Part shown: piece after piece, positions 18,584 through 28,188 of the stretch
Layout: each line of letters starts with the position of its first letter
Numbering within the stretch: the first letter of the stretch is position 1
Source: Lactobacillales bacterium
GTDB lineage: Bacteria; Bacillota; Bacilli; Lactobacillales; Streptococcaceae
Assembly: GCA_031261705.1 (NCBI GenBank)
Contig: JAISJD010000008.1
Span: 95,566-159,565 of the forward strand
DNA length: 64,000 nucleotides
Reading direction: 5' to 3'
Program-made: the position numbers and the translations under genes
The notes under the pieces: model-generated
Told to the model about the DNA's origin: nothing
What the model saw: only the letters and a program-made list of their open reading frames with translations
Databases searched by the model: none

Positions 18584-19264
18584 TTATCTTGCTAAAGAAA
18601 ATGTTTTCACGCATTCCGGATTTCCTAGTTTTATAGCCTCATACGCATGGAATATCGTCCTACCTGTCGTGTAAACATCATCCACTAGTAAAATCTTTCT
18701 TCCTTCTATTTTTAATTTTGCTTCATCAGTTATAGTAAACGTTTGCTTTTGAGCCAATCTAGCTTGTCGATTTTTTTCAGATTGTGGAGTGGTGTCCTGT
18801 GATTTTACCAATAATTCTGAATAATCTACATGCCCTGCCTGCAAGAATCCAGTGACCTGATTAAACCCTCGACTTTCCATGCGCCCATTAGATAACGGCA
18901 GGGGGACAGCTAACCACTCTTTCTGCTCTTTAAAATAACTTTCTATCTCTTTTGAAAAGGTGAACCTCAGTCTATAATCCCCTAAAAATTTATACTTTTT
19001 AAACCATTCGTGCATCGCCTCGTTATATTTAAACAATGCCTCATGATGAAAAGAATACTCTGGATAAATCTCATGCCACTGCCTACATTCCTCGCAATAG
19101 CTCTCCTTACTTTCACGCCCACAGCCAATACATCGACTGCCTTCGATTCTTTCAAATTTTTGAAAGCAGCTTGGACAAACGATCGTTTTTTGTTCCTCAA
19201 AAAATAAACTTTTTATTGAAAATTGATTCTTCCACTCTTTAGAACATAACAAACACTTACTCAT
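18584..19264 (-). CDS. comFC: Competence protein ComFC (phosphoribosyltransferase fold)
   Basis: Cytoplasmic competence factor required for DNA uptake, acting with ComFA. From the ATG at 19262-19264 the 226 residues show an N-terminal zinc-binding region with CxxC pairs (CLLC, CPSC, CIGC, CEEC) and a C-terminal phosphoribosyltransferase motif ILLVDDVYTTGRT. The start overlaps the comFA stop by 8 bases (ATGAGTAA), so the genes are coupled. The complete comF operon suggests that DNA-uptake genes are retained in this organism. Confidence 0.93.
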   Translation of the reverse strand: MSKCLLCSKEWKNQFSIKSLFFEEQKTIVCPSCFQKFERIEGSRCIGCGRESKESYCEECRQWHEIYPEYSFHHEALFKYNEAMHEWFKKYKFLGDYRLRFTFSKEIESYFKEQKEWLAVPLPLSNGRMESRGFNQVTGFLQAGHVDYSELLVKSQDTTPQSEKNRQARLAQKQTFTITDEAKLKIEGRKILLVDDVYTTGRTIFHAYEAIKLGNPECVKTFSLAR

Positions 19265-20576
19265 CAATCATTCCTCGTTCTACTGCTAGTCGATTCATTT
19301 CAACAATCTGCTTCTTCGCTTCGACCATCGCCCGACTTCTCCCGTCATGAAGAAAATATAATTTCCCGTTCGGACGTTGAATGTTTCTCCCCACACGTCC
19401 TGAAATTTGGACTAAAGCGGAACTTTTAAAAACACGATGATTAGCTCCAAAAACAATCACAGAAACACCCGCAAAGGTCACGCCACGCTCTAAAATTGTA
19501 CTCGTAATCAACAATTGAAGCTTTCCGTCGCGCATTTGTTGCACCTTCTCCAGCCGTTTCTCGTCCTCAGCGTACACCGTGGTGAAAACTAACTTAGGGA
19601 ATGCCTTTTGAATCGGCAAAACTAGCTTCTTCATTAACTCAATGGTTGGCACAAAAATCAAAAATGGAAAGCCGTCCGCAAGTAGTTCTTGCATTTTCAA
19701 TTTCAACACTCTTGGAAGTTTCCCGTCATTTACTTGTTTCTCCCACTTGTTACACCAGACAAATGTTGGAGTGACGAGCGATTTTCTATGGTATCTTGCG
19801 GGTAAAATTACTCGCCGCAACTGCTTGGACTTTTCCTCATCTAGCAATTTTTTCGTTGGTGTCGCAGTCAGATAAATCAGAGTGGCATCTTTCTTTTTCG
19901 CATGGGTCACCGCATAATTTAGCTCTGCATTATCCACAAATGGAAACGCATCGATCTCATCAATAATCAATACATCAAACGCATGATAAAAGCGTAATAG
20001 CTGATGGGTCGTACATAGCACAATCTCGCAATTTCGATATTCCTCCTCGCCTTTTCCATATAACAGGCATACATCGACCGACTGAAACGCAGATTTCAAC
20101 CGAGGGTACAACTCCACACAAACATCTACCCTTGGCGAAGCAATACATACAGCTTGACCAATTGATAAGGCATGCTCAATCCCCTCGAATAACATCTCTG
20201 TTTTTCCAGCGCCAGTCACCGCATGGACTAAAAGTGTTTCTCTTTTCTCCACTGCTATAAGGATTTCTTTTGAAATTCTTTCTTGACCGTCAGAAAGCAC
20301 CCCTTGCCAGCTGCAGCTATTCAAAATTTTCTCTCGTTTTTCCATTTCTTGTGTATAGAAAAAATGATTGGATTGAACTCGACCCAGTAAAATGCAGCTC
20401 GGGCAATAATAAGCTTCAATTTGTAGTTGTACCTCTGCTTTTAAATGGGTCTTGCCACAACGCAAGCAGGTCACCGTTTTTTCATCTATTTTCATTGTAG
20501 GAATTTTTATCACACTTGGAGAAAGCTTCTCCTCTCGAACCTCTGACTGTAAAACAAGACGTCCTCGAAATTCCAT
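19257..20576 (-). CDS. comFA: Competence ATPase ComFA (DEAD-type DNA translocase)
   Basis: Helicase-like ATPase that helps pull single-stranded DNA into the competent cell. The 439 residues from the ATG start at 20576 (a GTG three codons earlier abuts the ribosome site) show an N-terminal zinc finger (CLRCGK ... CPSC), Walker A VTGAGKTEM, DEAD-type motif LIIDEIDAFPF, motif III LTATPT and motif VI QISGRVGRN. Length fits the family. It is divergent from yigZ, an arrangement common in Firmicutes. Confidence 0.94.
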   Translation of the reverse strand: MEFRGRLVLQSEVREEKLSPSVIKIPTMKIDEKTVTCLRCGKTHLKAEVQLQIEAYYCPSCILLGRVQSNHFFYTQEMEKREKILNSCSWQGVLSDGQERISKEILIAVEKRETLLVHAVTGAGKTEMLFEGIEHALSIGQAVCIASPRVDVCVELYPRLKSAFQSVDVCLLYGKGEEEYRNCEIVLCTTHQLLRFYHAFDVLIIDEIDAFPFVDNAELNYAVTHAKKKDATLIYLTATPTKKLLDEEKSKQLRRVILPARYHRKSLVTPTFVWCNKWEKQVNDGKLPRVLKLKMQELLADGFPFLIFVPTIELMKKLVLPIQKAFPKLVFTTVYAEDEKRLEKVQQMRDGKLQLLITSTILERGVTFAGVSVIVFGANHRVFKSSALVQISGRVGRNIQRPNGKLYFLHDGRSRAMVEAKKQIVEMNRLAVERGMIDE

Positions 20577-20645
20577 TTTTTCCACCTCTTTATTAATAAG
20601 TTACGCAAAAACTCAGAGATTTTTTCATTTTTCTTTCTTTTTTTG

Positions 20646-20651
20646 TATAAT
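20646..20651 (+). promoter_or_regulatory. -10 element for yigZ
   Basis: TATAAT about 35 bases before the yigZ ATG, downstream of a T-rich stretch; no good -35 hexamer is evident. Confidence 0.5.
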
Positions 20652-20685
20652 AAAAAGACGAACGAACAGGAACGAGGGGATTTAC

Positions 20686-21354
20686 ATGGTAGAAAATCAA
20701 ACAAATGAATATTTCTCTATTGCTGAAAATGGGCAATCAGAGATAGAAATAAAAAAATCACGTTTTATCTGCTCTATGAAACGAGTAAACTCAGAAGAAG
20801 AAGCAAAAGAATTTATTGCAGGGTTAAAAAAAGAACATTGGAAAGCAAATCATAATTGTAGTGCTTTCATTATTGGAGATAAAATGGACATTCAACGAAG
20901 TAGCGATGACGGAGAACCCAGTGGAACAGCTGGAGTCCCTATGCTTGAGGTTTTAAAGAAAAATGAGCTCATCAATGTGGTGGCAGTAGTTACCCGCTAT
21001 TTTGGTGGCACAAAACTCGGCACAGGCGGGCTCATTCGCGCTTATAGCACTTCTGTATCCACAGCTTTGCAGGAAATTGGAATTGTCCGAGGCACTTTAC
21101 AACAAGAAATAAGCGTTCTTATCCAGTATCCACAGCTTGGAAAAGTCCAAAACTTCTTAGAAAACTCAACCAAGTATACTTTGAAGGATACTCTCTATAC
21201 CGAAGCTGTCATTGTACAGGTGTTAGTGGATGAAACACAAGTTGAAACATTTGAACAAGAAATCACGGAATTATTAAACGGGCAAGTAACCTTTACACGT
21301 GGGAATGTTTGCTATCATGAACAACGAATCAACTACTCAAAAAAACCGGTTTAA
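20686..21354 (+). CDS. yigZ: YigZ/IMPACT family protein
   Basis: Member of the UPF0029/IMPACT family; the biochemical role in bacteria is not settled. The ATG at 20686-20688 follows GAGGGGA; the frame is open upstream to 20452 but crosses the promoter and comFA, so it is not used. The 222 residues include the family core SSDDGEPSGTAGVPML, then VVTRYFGGTKLGTGGL, and a C-terminal ferredoxin-like DUF1949 region (about 140-205). It is divergent from comFA. Confidence 0.92.
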   Translation: MVENQTNEYFSIAENGQSEIEIKKSRFICSMKRVNSEEEAKEFIAGLKKEHWKANHNCSAFIIGDKMDIQRSSDDGEPSGTAGVPMLEVLKKNELINVVAVVTRYFGGTKLGTGGLIRAYSTSVSTALQEIGIVRGTLQQEISVLIQYPQLGKVQNFLENSTKYTLKDTLYTEAVIVQVLVDETQVETFEQEITELLNGQVTFTRGNVCYHEQRINYSKKPV

Positions 21355-21399
21355 AATTAGCGAACAAGCTAACTCCAAATCGGTTTTACATTATTTTTC
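21342..21399. terminator. Nested hairpin between yigZ and the convergent small gene
   Basis: Outer arms AAAACCG (21342-21348) and CGGTTTT (21381-21387) enclose an inner stem TTAGC/GCTAA (21357-21361, 21368-21372), followed on the plus strand by ATTATTTTT. It overlaps the yigZ stop codon and probably terminates yigZ and perhaps the convergent gene. Confidence 0.55.
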
Positions 21400-21600
21400 T
21401 TCCATTTTTTCAGCAATTAATTTAGCTCTTTCTTTAGCTGCTAGTTGTTTTGCTTTTAATTCTTCAATTAAATCGGCTTTTGATTTTTGATAAGTGCCCT
21501 TTTTCTTTGCCGATTTTGAAGGGGCATTCATTTTTGAAGCATTCATTAAACGTTCTGCTCTCGCGTTGTTTTTCTTATAGGATAAAACGGAACCATGCAT
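21391..21600 (-). CDS. Small lysine-rich hypothetical protein, 69 residues
   Basis: I do not recognise a family. The ATG at 21598-21600 is preferred (AGGGAG 8 bases upstream). The product is strongly basic and alanine/lysine-rich; the second half (about residues 42-69, with LIEELKAKQLAAKERAKLI) looks like a single long helix or coiled coil. A plausible promoter precedes it: TTGCGT, 17 bases, CATAAT on the minus strand between about 21628 and 21656. The clear signals argue for a real monocistronic gene. Confidence 0.65.
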   Translation of the reverse strand: MHGSVLSYKKNNARAERLMNASKMNAPSKSAKKKGTYQKSKADLIEELKAKQLAAKERAKLIAEKMEEK

Positions 21601-21676
21601 ATTTTTCACTCCCTACTTTTCACTCGGGGCTTATTATGTCACGTTTCAGGGCGCTACGCAAGTAAAACGGCCAGGG

Positions 21677-22384
21677 CTATTTTTCTAAGTAAAACTCAAA
21701 ACGGCTACCGACATACTGACTACGCACATATTCAAACGGAGTTTTATCTTCCAAATAAGAGACTTGACGCAAACGTAAAATCGCCGCCCCACGCTTCACA
21801 TTTAGATAATCAGAAACCTTTTCAGAGGCTAACATGGCCGAAATGGTTTGTTCCGCTTCGCCGATTTTATATTCACCTTTTTCTTCCAAGGTTTTGTAGA
21901 AGTGGCTAGTGACTTCGCTCTTACTAAATTCTTCCACCAAACGATAAGGAATACTTGCAACTTCATAACAAATGGGTAATCCGTCTGCATAACGAATCCG
22001 TTCCATACGTAGAATATCCTCACCAGCTTCTAACTGTAACTTTTCCATTTCACTAATACTTGGCTTTGCTACAAAATAAGCTAAGGTACGGCTTGAAGGC
22101 ACACGATTTTGTGCTAGCATGATTTCAGTAAAACTGGTCGTTCCTTTCATCATTTCTTGCACTTTTTGACTAGCGACATAGGTGCCACTTCCTACTCGGC
22201 GGTCTAAAATTCCTTCCTCAGATAGAGTTTGAATTGCCTGACGCAAGGTCATTCGGCTGACACCAAACGTTTCCGACAGTTCTCTTTCTGAAGGCAAGCG
22301 GTCGCCCACTTTCCAGACACCATTTTCTATTTCTCCTTTAATTTCATCGTGTATGCGAATATACACTGGTACAGTCCTAGACAT
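21677..22384 (-). CDS. nagR: GntR/HutC-family regulator, probable NagR
   Basis: Predicted repressor of N-acetylglucosamine use. The ATG at 22382-22384 has GGAGG 8 bases upstream (235 residues). The N-terminal winged helix-turn-helix (about 10-75) includes LPSERELSETFGVSRMTLRQ and the UTRA ligand domain spans about 95-230. The NagR assignment is inference. A palindromic site of the type bound by NagR/YvoA, ATTGGTA-CA-TACCAAT, lies in front of nagA at 59980, and a weaker version lies upstream of this gene at 22434. Another HutC-family specificity is possible. Confidence 0.75.
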   Translation of the reverse strand: MSRTVPVYIRIHDEIKGEIENGVWKVGDRLPSERELSETFGVSRMTLRQAIQTLSEEGILDRRVGSGTYVASQKVQEMMKGTTSFTEIMLAQNRVPSSRTLAYFVAKPSISEMEKLQLEAGEDILRMERIRYADGLPICYEVASIPYRLVEEFSKSEVTSHFYKTLEEKGEYKIGEAEQTISAMLASEKVSDYLNVKRGAAILRLRQVSYLEDKTPFEYVRSQYVGSRFEFYLEK

Positions 22385-22433
22385 ACCCAAAACCTCCTAC
22401 TCCTTGCATCAGCAAATAATTCTCCTTTGGTAA

Positions 22434-22449
22434 ATTGGTCTAGTTCAAT
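22434..22449. promoter_or_regulatory. Candidate NagR-type operator upstream of nagR
   Basis: ATTGGTCTAGTTCAAT: imperfect palindrome, six of eight arm positions symmetric, resembling the GntR/HutC dre sequence. About 50 bases upstream of the regulator start, fitting autoregulation. Confidence 0.5.
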
Positions 22450-22526
22450 AATAAACAATAAATAGAAGTTTTGCAAAAAATATAGCAAATAAAGGAAGAA
22501 ATAAAAGGAACTTCTCTCATTTTTTC

Positions 22527-22557
22527 AAAAAAAGACCCTTACCGTGAAGTAAGAGTC
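22527..22557 (-). terminator. Rho-independent terminator of sodA
   Basis: Minus-strand stem GACTCTTAC / GTAAGGGTC (9 bp, one G-U) followed by seven T, just after the sodA stop codon. Confidence 0.85.
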
Positions 22558-22578
22558 GAATGTTCAAATAATTGATAA

Positions 22579-23193
22579 TTATTTAGCTAACGCAGCAACA
22601 AAGTTTTCATTTGCTTTGTTCCAGTTGACTAATTCCCAGAAAGCAGCAATGTAGTCGGGACGAACATTTTTATATTTCAAATAGTAAGCATGTTCCCAAA
22701 CATCTAAACCAATGACAGGTGTTTGACCGTTCATTAATGGAGAATCTTGATTAGCAGTTGAAACGATTTTTAATTCACCATTTTCTACAACTAACCAAGC
22801 CCAGCCTGAACCAAAACGACCAGTTGCTGCAGTTTTAAATTCTTCTTTAAATGCTTCAAAGTTTCCAAAAGTTTTAGCAATCGCATCTGCTAATTCAAAT
22901 TTTGGTGCACCACCAGCATTTGGTGCTAAAATTTCCCAGAAGAAGCTATGGTTTGCATGTCCACCACCATTGTTTTGAACGGCAACTTTAATATCAGCGG
23001 GTACATTTGCAATATCAGCTACTAATTCTTCAACTGATTTTTCACCTAATTCAGGATATTTTTCAATCGCAGCATTCAAGTTTGCAACATAAGTCGCATG
23101 ATGCTTGTCATGATGTAAGTGCATTGTTTCTACATCAAAAAATGGTTCTAAAGCATCGTAAGCATAAGGTAATTCTGGTACAGTGTAAGTCAT
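22579..23193 (-). CDS. sodA: Superoxide dismutase (Mn/Fe type)
   Basis: Converts superoxide to oxygen and hydrogen peroxide in the cytoplasm. The 204 residues show the N-terminal motif [13 protein letters not shown] with two metal histidines, [21 protein letters not shown], and the C-terminal metal motif [11 protein letters not shown] with Asp and His ligands. The residue patterns suit the Mn-type of lactic acid bacteria, but metal use is not certain from sequence. GGAGG lies before the ATG. Monocistronic. Confidence 0.97.
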   Translation of the reverse strand: MTYTVPELPYAYDALEPFFDVETMHLHHDKHHATYVANLNAAIEKYPELGEKSVEELVADIANVPADIKVAVQNNGGGHANHSFFWEILAPNAGGAPKFELADAIAKTFGNFEAFKEEFKTAATGRFGSGWAWLVVENGELKIVSTANQDSPLMNGQTPVIGLDVWEHAYYLKYKNVRPDYIAAFWELVNWNKANENFVAALAK

Positions 23194-23287
23194 AATAGTT
23201 CTCCTCCAAAAATTTATTTTTGTATCTACTTGTAATTTTAGACGTCTCGTTATTTTTCAGCAAACTTAATGCTCAAAAAAGTGAAAT

Positions 23288-23320
23288 TTGACAAACGAAG
23301 AAGAAAAAACATGGTATAAT
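23288..23320 (+). promoter_or_regulatory. Promoter of the DUF1189 gene
   Basis: TTGACA at 23288-23293 and an extended -10 TGGTATAAT with TATAAT at 23315-23320. The spacing of 21 bases is long, so the extended -10 may do most of the work. Its position inside the open frame shows that the true start codon lies downstream. Confidence 0.6.
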
Positions 23321-23359
23321 GAACTTTCAAGTAAGCTATTAGAATGGAGTGTCAAGGAA

Positions 23360-24169
23360 ATGCACGAAATCAATCAATTATTTCTCGCCTCTTTTTCCCA
23401 TATTGAACAATTACTCAATGCTAGAAAAATAGGCTGGGGAAAGACAATTTTTTACGGTTTATTCCTAACGATTATTTTAACTTTACCAATAACCACGGAT
23501 ACTTGGACGACCACAACACAGGTTATGGACGATGTGAAAACCATCTCTAAAAAAGTCCCCGATTTTTCTATTAAAGACGGCAAATTAACTCCTGAAAAGG
23601 AAAACGAAAAAGGCTTTATTTATCAAACCAATCACATCATCTTCACCTTTGACCCGCAAGGAAAACGAACAGAAGAGGATGTCGAAAACGATGCAACTGG
23701 GGAAGCAGCGAGCGTTGCTTTTTTAAAGGATAAGTTTCTGCTTGCTCTACCTGGTCCTTACGATGGTGGTGTAGTCTACGTTGCCAAAAGCCTTCCTGTA
23801 AGCTATGACAGCGCAGCGCTAAAAACAATTACTGGTAGCCAAATTCGTAAAGCAGGAACAGAGCTACAACAACCTGTATGGATGTTTGCAATTATTTATC
23901 TAATGCTCTTTATTCCAGCGCTTTGGTCCTTTGTTATCAACATTTTAATCCTTGGACTTGGTGCGCTCATTTATAATAAAATGTCCTTTTTACCGATTAA
24001 ATTTGGCGAATCTATTAAAATATTGGTCTTTGCTTCCACGGCGCCAATCATTTTAACCACCCTTTTAAGCTTTGTCTATCCAGGACTAGATACGGACTTT
24101 GTTCAGCTTGGAATGACTTTACTTATCTATTTAAAAGCGGTTCGACCATTAAGACAGCCAAAAGTTTAA
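23360..24169 (+). CDS. DUF1189 family membrane protein
   Basis: Predicted integral membrane protein of unknown function. The ATG at 23360-23362 is used (269 residues) because the longer open frame from 23288 would overlap the promoter. One membrane segment near residues 26-46 is followed by an extracytoplasmic region of about 130 residues, then three C-terminal hydrophobic segments, the usual DUF1189 plan. It stands between sodA (divergent) and ispG (downstream, 109 bases to the chosen ispG start). No catalytic motif is seen. Confidence 0.8.
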   Translation: MHEINQLFLASFSHIEQLLNARKIGWGKTIFYGLFLTIILTLPITTDTWTTTTQVMDDVKTISKKVPDFSIKDGKLTPEKENEKGFIYQTNHIIFTFDPQGKRTEEDVENDATGEAASVAFLKDKFLLALPGPYDGGVVYVAKSLPVSYDSAALKTITGSQIRKAGTELQQPVWMFAIIYLMLFIPALWSFVINILILGLGALIYNKMSFLPIKFGESIKILVFASTAPIILTTLLSFVYPGLDTDFVQLGMTLLIYLKAVRPLRQPKV

Positions 24170-24278
24170 AAAAACTTAACTACCCACATCTTGTTCTCTC
24201 GTGTTACACTGGTTGAGTAACATAATGGAATCAACCATTGGGGAAATAATGCTAGTTCTAAACAAAGGAGATTTTATT

Positions 24279-25391
24279 TTGAAACCAATTACGCACCGCA
24301 AAAACACTCGTCCCGTTAAGGTGGGAAACTTAACAATCGGAGGCAGTGATGAACTTATTATTCAGTCCATGTGTACGACCAAGACAAATGATGTAGAGGC
24401 AACTGTCGCACAAATTAAGCGACTAGAAGAGGCTGGCTGTCAGATTGTCCGTGTGGCCGTTCCTGATGAAGCCGCAGCAAATGCTCTTAGCGATATTAAA
24501 CGACAAATTGACATTCCACTTGTCGCAGATATTCATTTTGACTATCGTTTAGCACTCAAGGCAATTGAAGCGGGTGTGGATAAAATTCGTATTAATCCAG
24601 GAAACATTGGTCGTCGTGACCGTGTCGAAAAAGTTGTAAATGCTTGTAAAGAAAAACATATCCCTATTCGTATCGGAGTAAATGCGGGTTCGCTTGAAAA
24701 GAAACATCTTGTGAAATACGGCTATCCTACCGCTCAAGGCATGGTAGACTCTGCTGTAGAACACATTCAGATATTAGAGGACTTAGACTTCCATGACATT
24801 ATCGTCTCACTCAAAGCAAGTAGCGTCCAACTAGCAATTGAAGCTTATGAGCTTGCAAGTCGCACATTTGATTATCCGCTCCATTTGGGAATCACCGAGG
24901 CAGGTGCGTTGTTTTCTGGCACAATTAAATCAGCGGCTGGATTAGGCGCTCTACTAAATCTTGGGATTGGAAATACTTGTCGTGTCTCTCTTTCTGCCGA
25001 CCCTGTAGAAGAAGTCCGTGTCGCTCGTGAAGTCCTAAAAGCATATGGTTTAGCCGCAAATGCCGCAAGCTTGGTTTCTTGTCCAACTTGTGGACGGATT
25101 CAAATTGACTTGATTCCGATTGCTAATGAAATTGAGGCTTATATCGAAAAAATCAAAGCACCGATTACCGTAGCTATCCTAGGCTGTGCGGTTAATGGTC
25201 CCGGTGAAGCTCGTGAGGCTGACATTGGTCTAGCTGGTGGAGCAGGAAAGGGAATGCTTTTCAAAAAAGGAAAAGTTATCCGAACGGTTGACGAAGCGAT
25301 AATGCTTGATGAATTGAAACTTGAAGTCGATAAAATGTATGAAACTTACCTACGCACTGGGAACGTACATGGGGAACCTTTAGAAGTGTAA
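24279..25391 (+). CDS. ispG: (E)-4-hydroxy-3-methylbut-2-enyl diphosphate synthase
   Basis: Iron-sulphur enzyme of the MEP isoprenoid pathway. The TTG at 24279-24281 is chosen because AAGGAG precedes it at 8 bases, giving 370 residues starting (M)[10 protein letters not shown]. The alternative ATG at 24249 adds 10 residues but has a poorer site. Family motifs include IQSMCTTKT and the C-terminal cluster cysteines in SCPTCGR and [12 protein letters not shown]. The presence of ispG shows that this organism uses the MEP route, which is not general among enterococci, many of which rely on mevalonate. Confidence 0.95.
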   Translation: MKPITHRKNTRPVKVGNLTIGGSDELIIQSMCTTKTNDVEATVAQIKRLEEAGCQIVRVAVPDEAAANALSDIKRQIDIPLVADIHFDYRLALKAIEAGVDKIRINPGNIGRRDRVEKVVNACKEKHIPIRIGVNAGSLEKKHLVKYGYPTAQGMVDSAVEHIQILEDLDFHDIIVSLKASSVQLAIEAYELASRTFDYPLHLGITEAGALFSGTIKSAAGLGALLNLGIGNTCRVSLSADPVEEVRVAREVLKAYGLAANAASLVSCPTCGRIQIDLIPIANEIEAYIEKIKAPITVAILGCAVNGPGEAREADIGLAGGAGKGMLFKKGKVIRTVDEAIMLDELKLEVDKMYETYLRTGNVHGEPLEV

Positions 25392-25401
25392 TAGATGAAA
25401 G

Positions 25402-25433
25402 AGGTCTGAATCATTTTGGTTCAGACCTTTTAT
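25402..25433 (+). terminator. Rho-independent terminator of ispG
   Basis: AGGTCTGAA / TTCAGACCT perfect 9 bp stem with a 9-base loop and a following TTTTA, 10 bases after the ispG stop. It also overlaps the 3' end of the hydrolase pseudogene on the other strand. Confidence 0.85.
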
Positions 25434-25973
25434 ATGTGAGTTTAATTTTCAACATGTTTAAGAAATGAATGGGAACAGATGCAGACAATGATGCTAAAAT
25501 CATTTTTAAAAGAAGTGGACTAAAAACAAAAACAGAATCCACTAAGATTAGCGACAAAACCTTGTACGGATAATAAAGTAAAAGATTCGTTGCACTCCAA
25601 CCGCCAAAGGATAAGCCGAGTAAATGAATAGACCGTTCAGGTAATTGAGCAATCACCTGATGAAACCAATGTGCCTGTTGCTCGTTCGTTTCTAGCTGAT
25701 GACTTTCCACATTCAACCCCACATCTCCCAAAACATCTAACGTATAGACAGAACTAAATTCTAAAAAGTCCTTTAAATTTGGTTCCATATGGGCGTAGCT
25801 ACCGCTCTTTCAGGAATTAATAACAAGAATGTCTTTCCCTCGACCCTTTCATTAGAAAAATAACACACTTGAACGAGTCCGTAATCCGTCTAAACTTGAA
25901 AGCTTTCACTTGCTGTGGGTAGCTGAGCCATCGCCAGCTGATACAAAGATACATACTCCTCTTTTGCTTTTAC
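25411..25973 (-). pseudogene. Degenerate alpha/beta hydrolase gene
   Basis: Only 125 codons (25411-25788) are open and include the nucleophile elbow GLSFGG. Upstream, homologous-looking sequence continues in a different frame: KTFLLLIPERAVATPIW ends where EPNLKDFLEF begins at about 25785, as if one G were lost. Further upstream the frame contains a TAG (25890-25892) between SESFQV and TDYGLV. The 3' end is also lost: the frame stops soon after the core strand region, so the catalytic acid and histidine parts are missing. At least three lesions mark it as a relic of an approximately 270-residue hydrolase. Confidence 0.8.
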
Positions 25974-26126
25974 CTAGACAAAGTTGCCCATCAAAATCTC
26001 CCCTTTTTCTCAAGGATACTAGAATCTTTTTACACGCTTCAAATAAAACGCTTTCTCTTTCCCATATCTTAAAGAACACTAAAAATCTCGCACCACTCCC
26101 CGATAGCACGAATAAAATTTCTCCGA

Positions 26127-27635
26127 TTAACAGCGATGAGACATTTTTTTTCTCTTTTCAAAAGTTAACCGTTGAAAGAAATCTCGTAATCTCTCGGATT
26201 GACTTTGCGAAAAAACAGGAGAAATACGAAACAGCGGGATTTCATCTCCCATAATCTTATCCACTGGAAAATCCGAAAGCACTGCATCTGGATTCTCCTC
26301 TATTCCATCCACATATTCAATCGCAAAGGACGAATGATTTTTAATATATTTTTTCGTAGAATCTTGCTGAATATTGCTATATTGCGAAAGAACAAGTAGA
26401 CGTAGCTTCGGTTGATGAATGGTTAACACTTCATTCAAGAGTAAAGCATATTGATAAACCAAATACAGATTGTTTTCTAACATTTCTTTAAATGGAAATT
26501 GCTTATTTGCTCTTAGTTTCTCAAAAAAATTTGTTACATTACTATATGATTTCGGATAAAAAGATTGAAATTCCTTTTCAATAATCCAATGGTAAATTAA
26601 AGAATTATTGACATGAAAAACCGATACATAACAATGAAGATAATACAAATTCGTCAAAAAATAACTATACTCCTGCACGCTAAACTGTAATTCAAAATGT
26701 TCCTCGGCTAGACGTATCCACTCCATCGTCATTGGATTTAACGATTTAGAAAGAAGTTGGAAAAGAATATTTTGCATTTCGCATTCTTTTAGCGTGTAGC
26801 TATTGTGGCAACAAAACATGAAGTAAAGTAGCTGCAACTCATAGCCAATATATTTTTCTCTGACTTTAAAATCACGTTTCATCATTTGTTCAAAACATTC
26901 ATTAAAAATCTTTTCTCCTAGCAAAGGACTAGAATAAATATCAAAATTTTCATTTTCTTTACGAATAAATTTTCTTTGCTTCAACCGAACCGCCGTCAAA
27001 CCTAGATAAAGTTTTCCTTTTAATATGGTGCTATACGTAATTCGAGGAAGTTTCTCGCAAGTCTTACGAATGTACCCATCTATTTGCTCTTCTCTGATGT
27101 GTCTAAAGGGCCACTCTGACTCCTGATAGATAGACCAGTACATACAAAAGAAGAAATGACGAATTTGTTCCTCACTTCCTAAAACAGGTTCACTGTATCT
27201 TAAATTAAAATCTAAATCATAACTTTGTAAAAGTTGGCGAATCCGTTCTACACGCTTTCGGATGAGTTTCAAGCTACAAAAATATTTTTCACAAAAATAC
27301 TCTAGTGAAATATACTCTCCAGAAAATATTTCATCTAACAATAAAAAAGCATAACTTCGCTTCATTAGAAAATTGAGCAGCCGACTCGTATAATAGCCAT
27401 CTGAAAAATCAACAGAAATTGTCTTTTTATCTATGCGAACCGATAGATAATTTGAAAGCTCACTTCCTGAAAGTCTTTCTTCAAACGAGCCAAGAATAGT
27501 AAGTAACCTATCCTTTGATAATGAATTTTCTCGTAGTAAATCAGAAATCGCTACCTCATGTTCTCTAGCTCTTTCAATAAACCCGAAGACATCTAAGATG
27601 ATTTTGTCTTCTTTTTCCAATAAATAGTCATTCAT
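26127..27635 (-). CDS. Mga-family transcriptional regulator, probable pilus-locus regulator
   Basis: Predicted DNA-binding regulator of 502 residues. An Mga-type helix-turn-helix lies near 107-137 (EYISLEYFCEKYFCSLKLI), followed by a long helical part with PRD-like character and a C-terminal alpha/beta segment (around 430-490, LLVLSQYSNIQQD) similar to an EIIB-like domain. It is downstream of the pilus operon in the same direction, across a ~1.05 kb noncoding stretch. Stand-alone Mga/RofA-like proteins control neighbouring pilus genes in streptococci, so it is the obvious candidate here, by inference. The sequence is very AT-rich. Confidence 0.78.
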   Translation of the reverse strand: MNDYLLEKEDKIILDVFGFIERAREHEVAISDLLRENSLSKDRLLTILGSFEERLSGSELSNYLSVRIDKKTISVDFSDGYYTSRLLNFLMKRSYAFLLLDEIFSGEYISLEYFCEKYFCSLKLIRKRVERIRQLLQSYDLDFNLRYSEPVLGSEEQIRHFFFCMYWSIYQESEWPFRHIREEQIDGYIRKTCEKLPRITYSTILKGKLYLGLTAVRLKQRKFIRKENENFDIYSSPLLGEKIFNECFEQMMKRDFKVREKYIGYELQLLYFMFCCHNSYTLKECEMQNILFQLLSKSLNPMTMEWIRLAEEHFELQFSVQEYSYFLTNLYYLHCYVSVFHVNNSLIYHWIIEKEFQSFYPKSYSNVTNFFEKLRANKQFPFKEMLENNLYLVYQYALLLNEVLTIHQPKLRLLVLSQYSNIQQDSTKKYIKNHSSFAIEYVDGIEENPDAVLSDFPVDKIMGDEIPLFRISPVFSQSQSERLRDFFQRLTFEKRKKMSHRC

Positions 27636-28188
27636 CTTCTTCTACCTCCATACCACGCTTTCCCAACTTCTTTTGGTAGAAAAATTTTATCATAAAATTC
27701 TGAATGTTCCTTTAAAATAACTGCCAAATTCATTAAAGGGGACTAAGAATAACCTCCTTAGAAATTTTGTTTTTTCATTATAAATGAATAAATTAAAAAT
27801 GAGCTTCAAAAAGCGAACTTTATTAATTTTTCTATTCATGACCTTAAAGTGATTTAATTAACAATAAAAGCTCTCATGACACATAAGTATTACTTTCTAT
27901 TTATGAGGTGCGCCACAAGTATATCACTAAAAAGCACCTGTCAAAAGAAGTTTTGGAATCGTGTCCATTTTACAAACTAACAGTAGATGAATGGGTAACC
28001 CTCCAAAAGCATTACCCACCCTTACTGCAAAAGTGTTGTTTACTTAGATAATATTTTTGTGTACAATTGAGAAAGCACCGCAGTAACTGTTATTTAACTA
28101 CTACAAAAATTCCCATTTCCTTGCAAATAGTAGAAAATTTCTGATGTGTCTTTCGTTGCACTTTTCCCCCAATATTCGAACAGTTACC

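Noticed and set aside
20452..20685. Upstream extension of the yigZ frame
   Set aside because: It runs through comFA coding sequence and the yigZ -10 element; a good ribosome site precedes the inner ATG.
23288..23359. Upstream extension of the DUF1189 frame
   Set aside because: The extension contains the TTGACA and TATAAT promoter elements, so it cannot be in the message.
25906..26109. 67-codon minus-strand open frame
   Set aside because: It overlaps the hydrolase relic in another frame and has no ribosome site; the relic frame explains the region better.
27993..28020. TGGGTAA/TTACCCA inverted repeat, considered as a terminator
   Set aside because: No T-run follows on either strand and no gene ends there; kept only as part of the hairpin-rich region.
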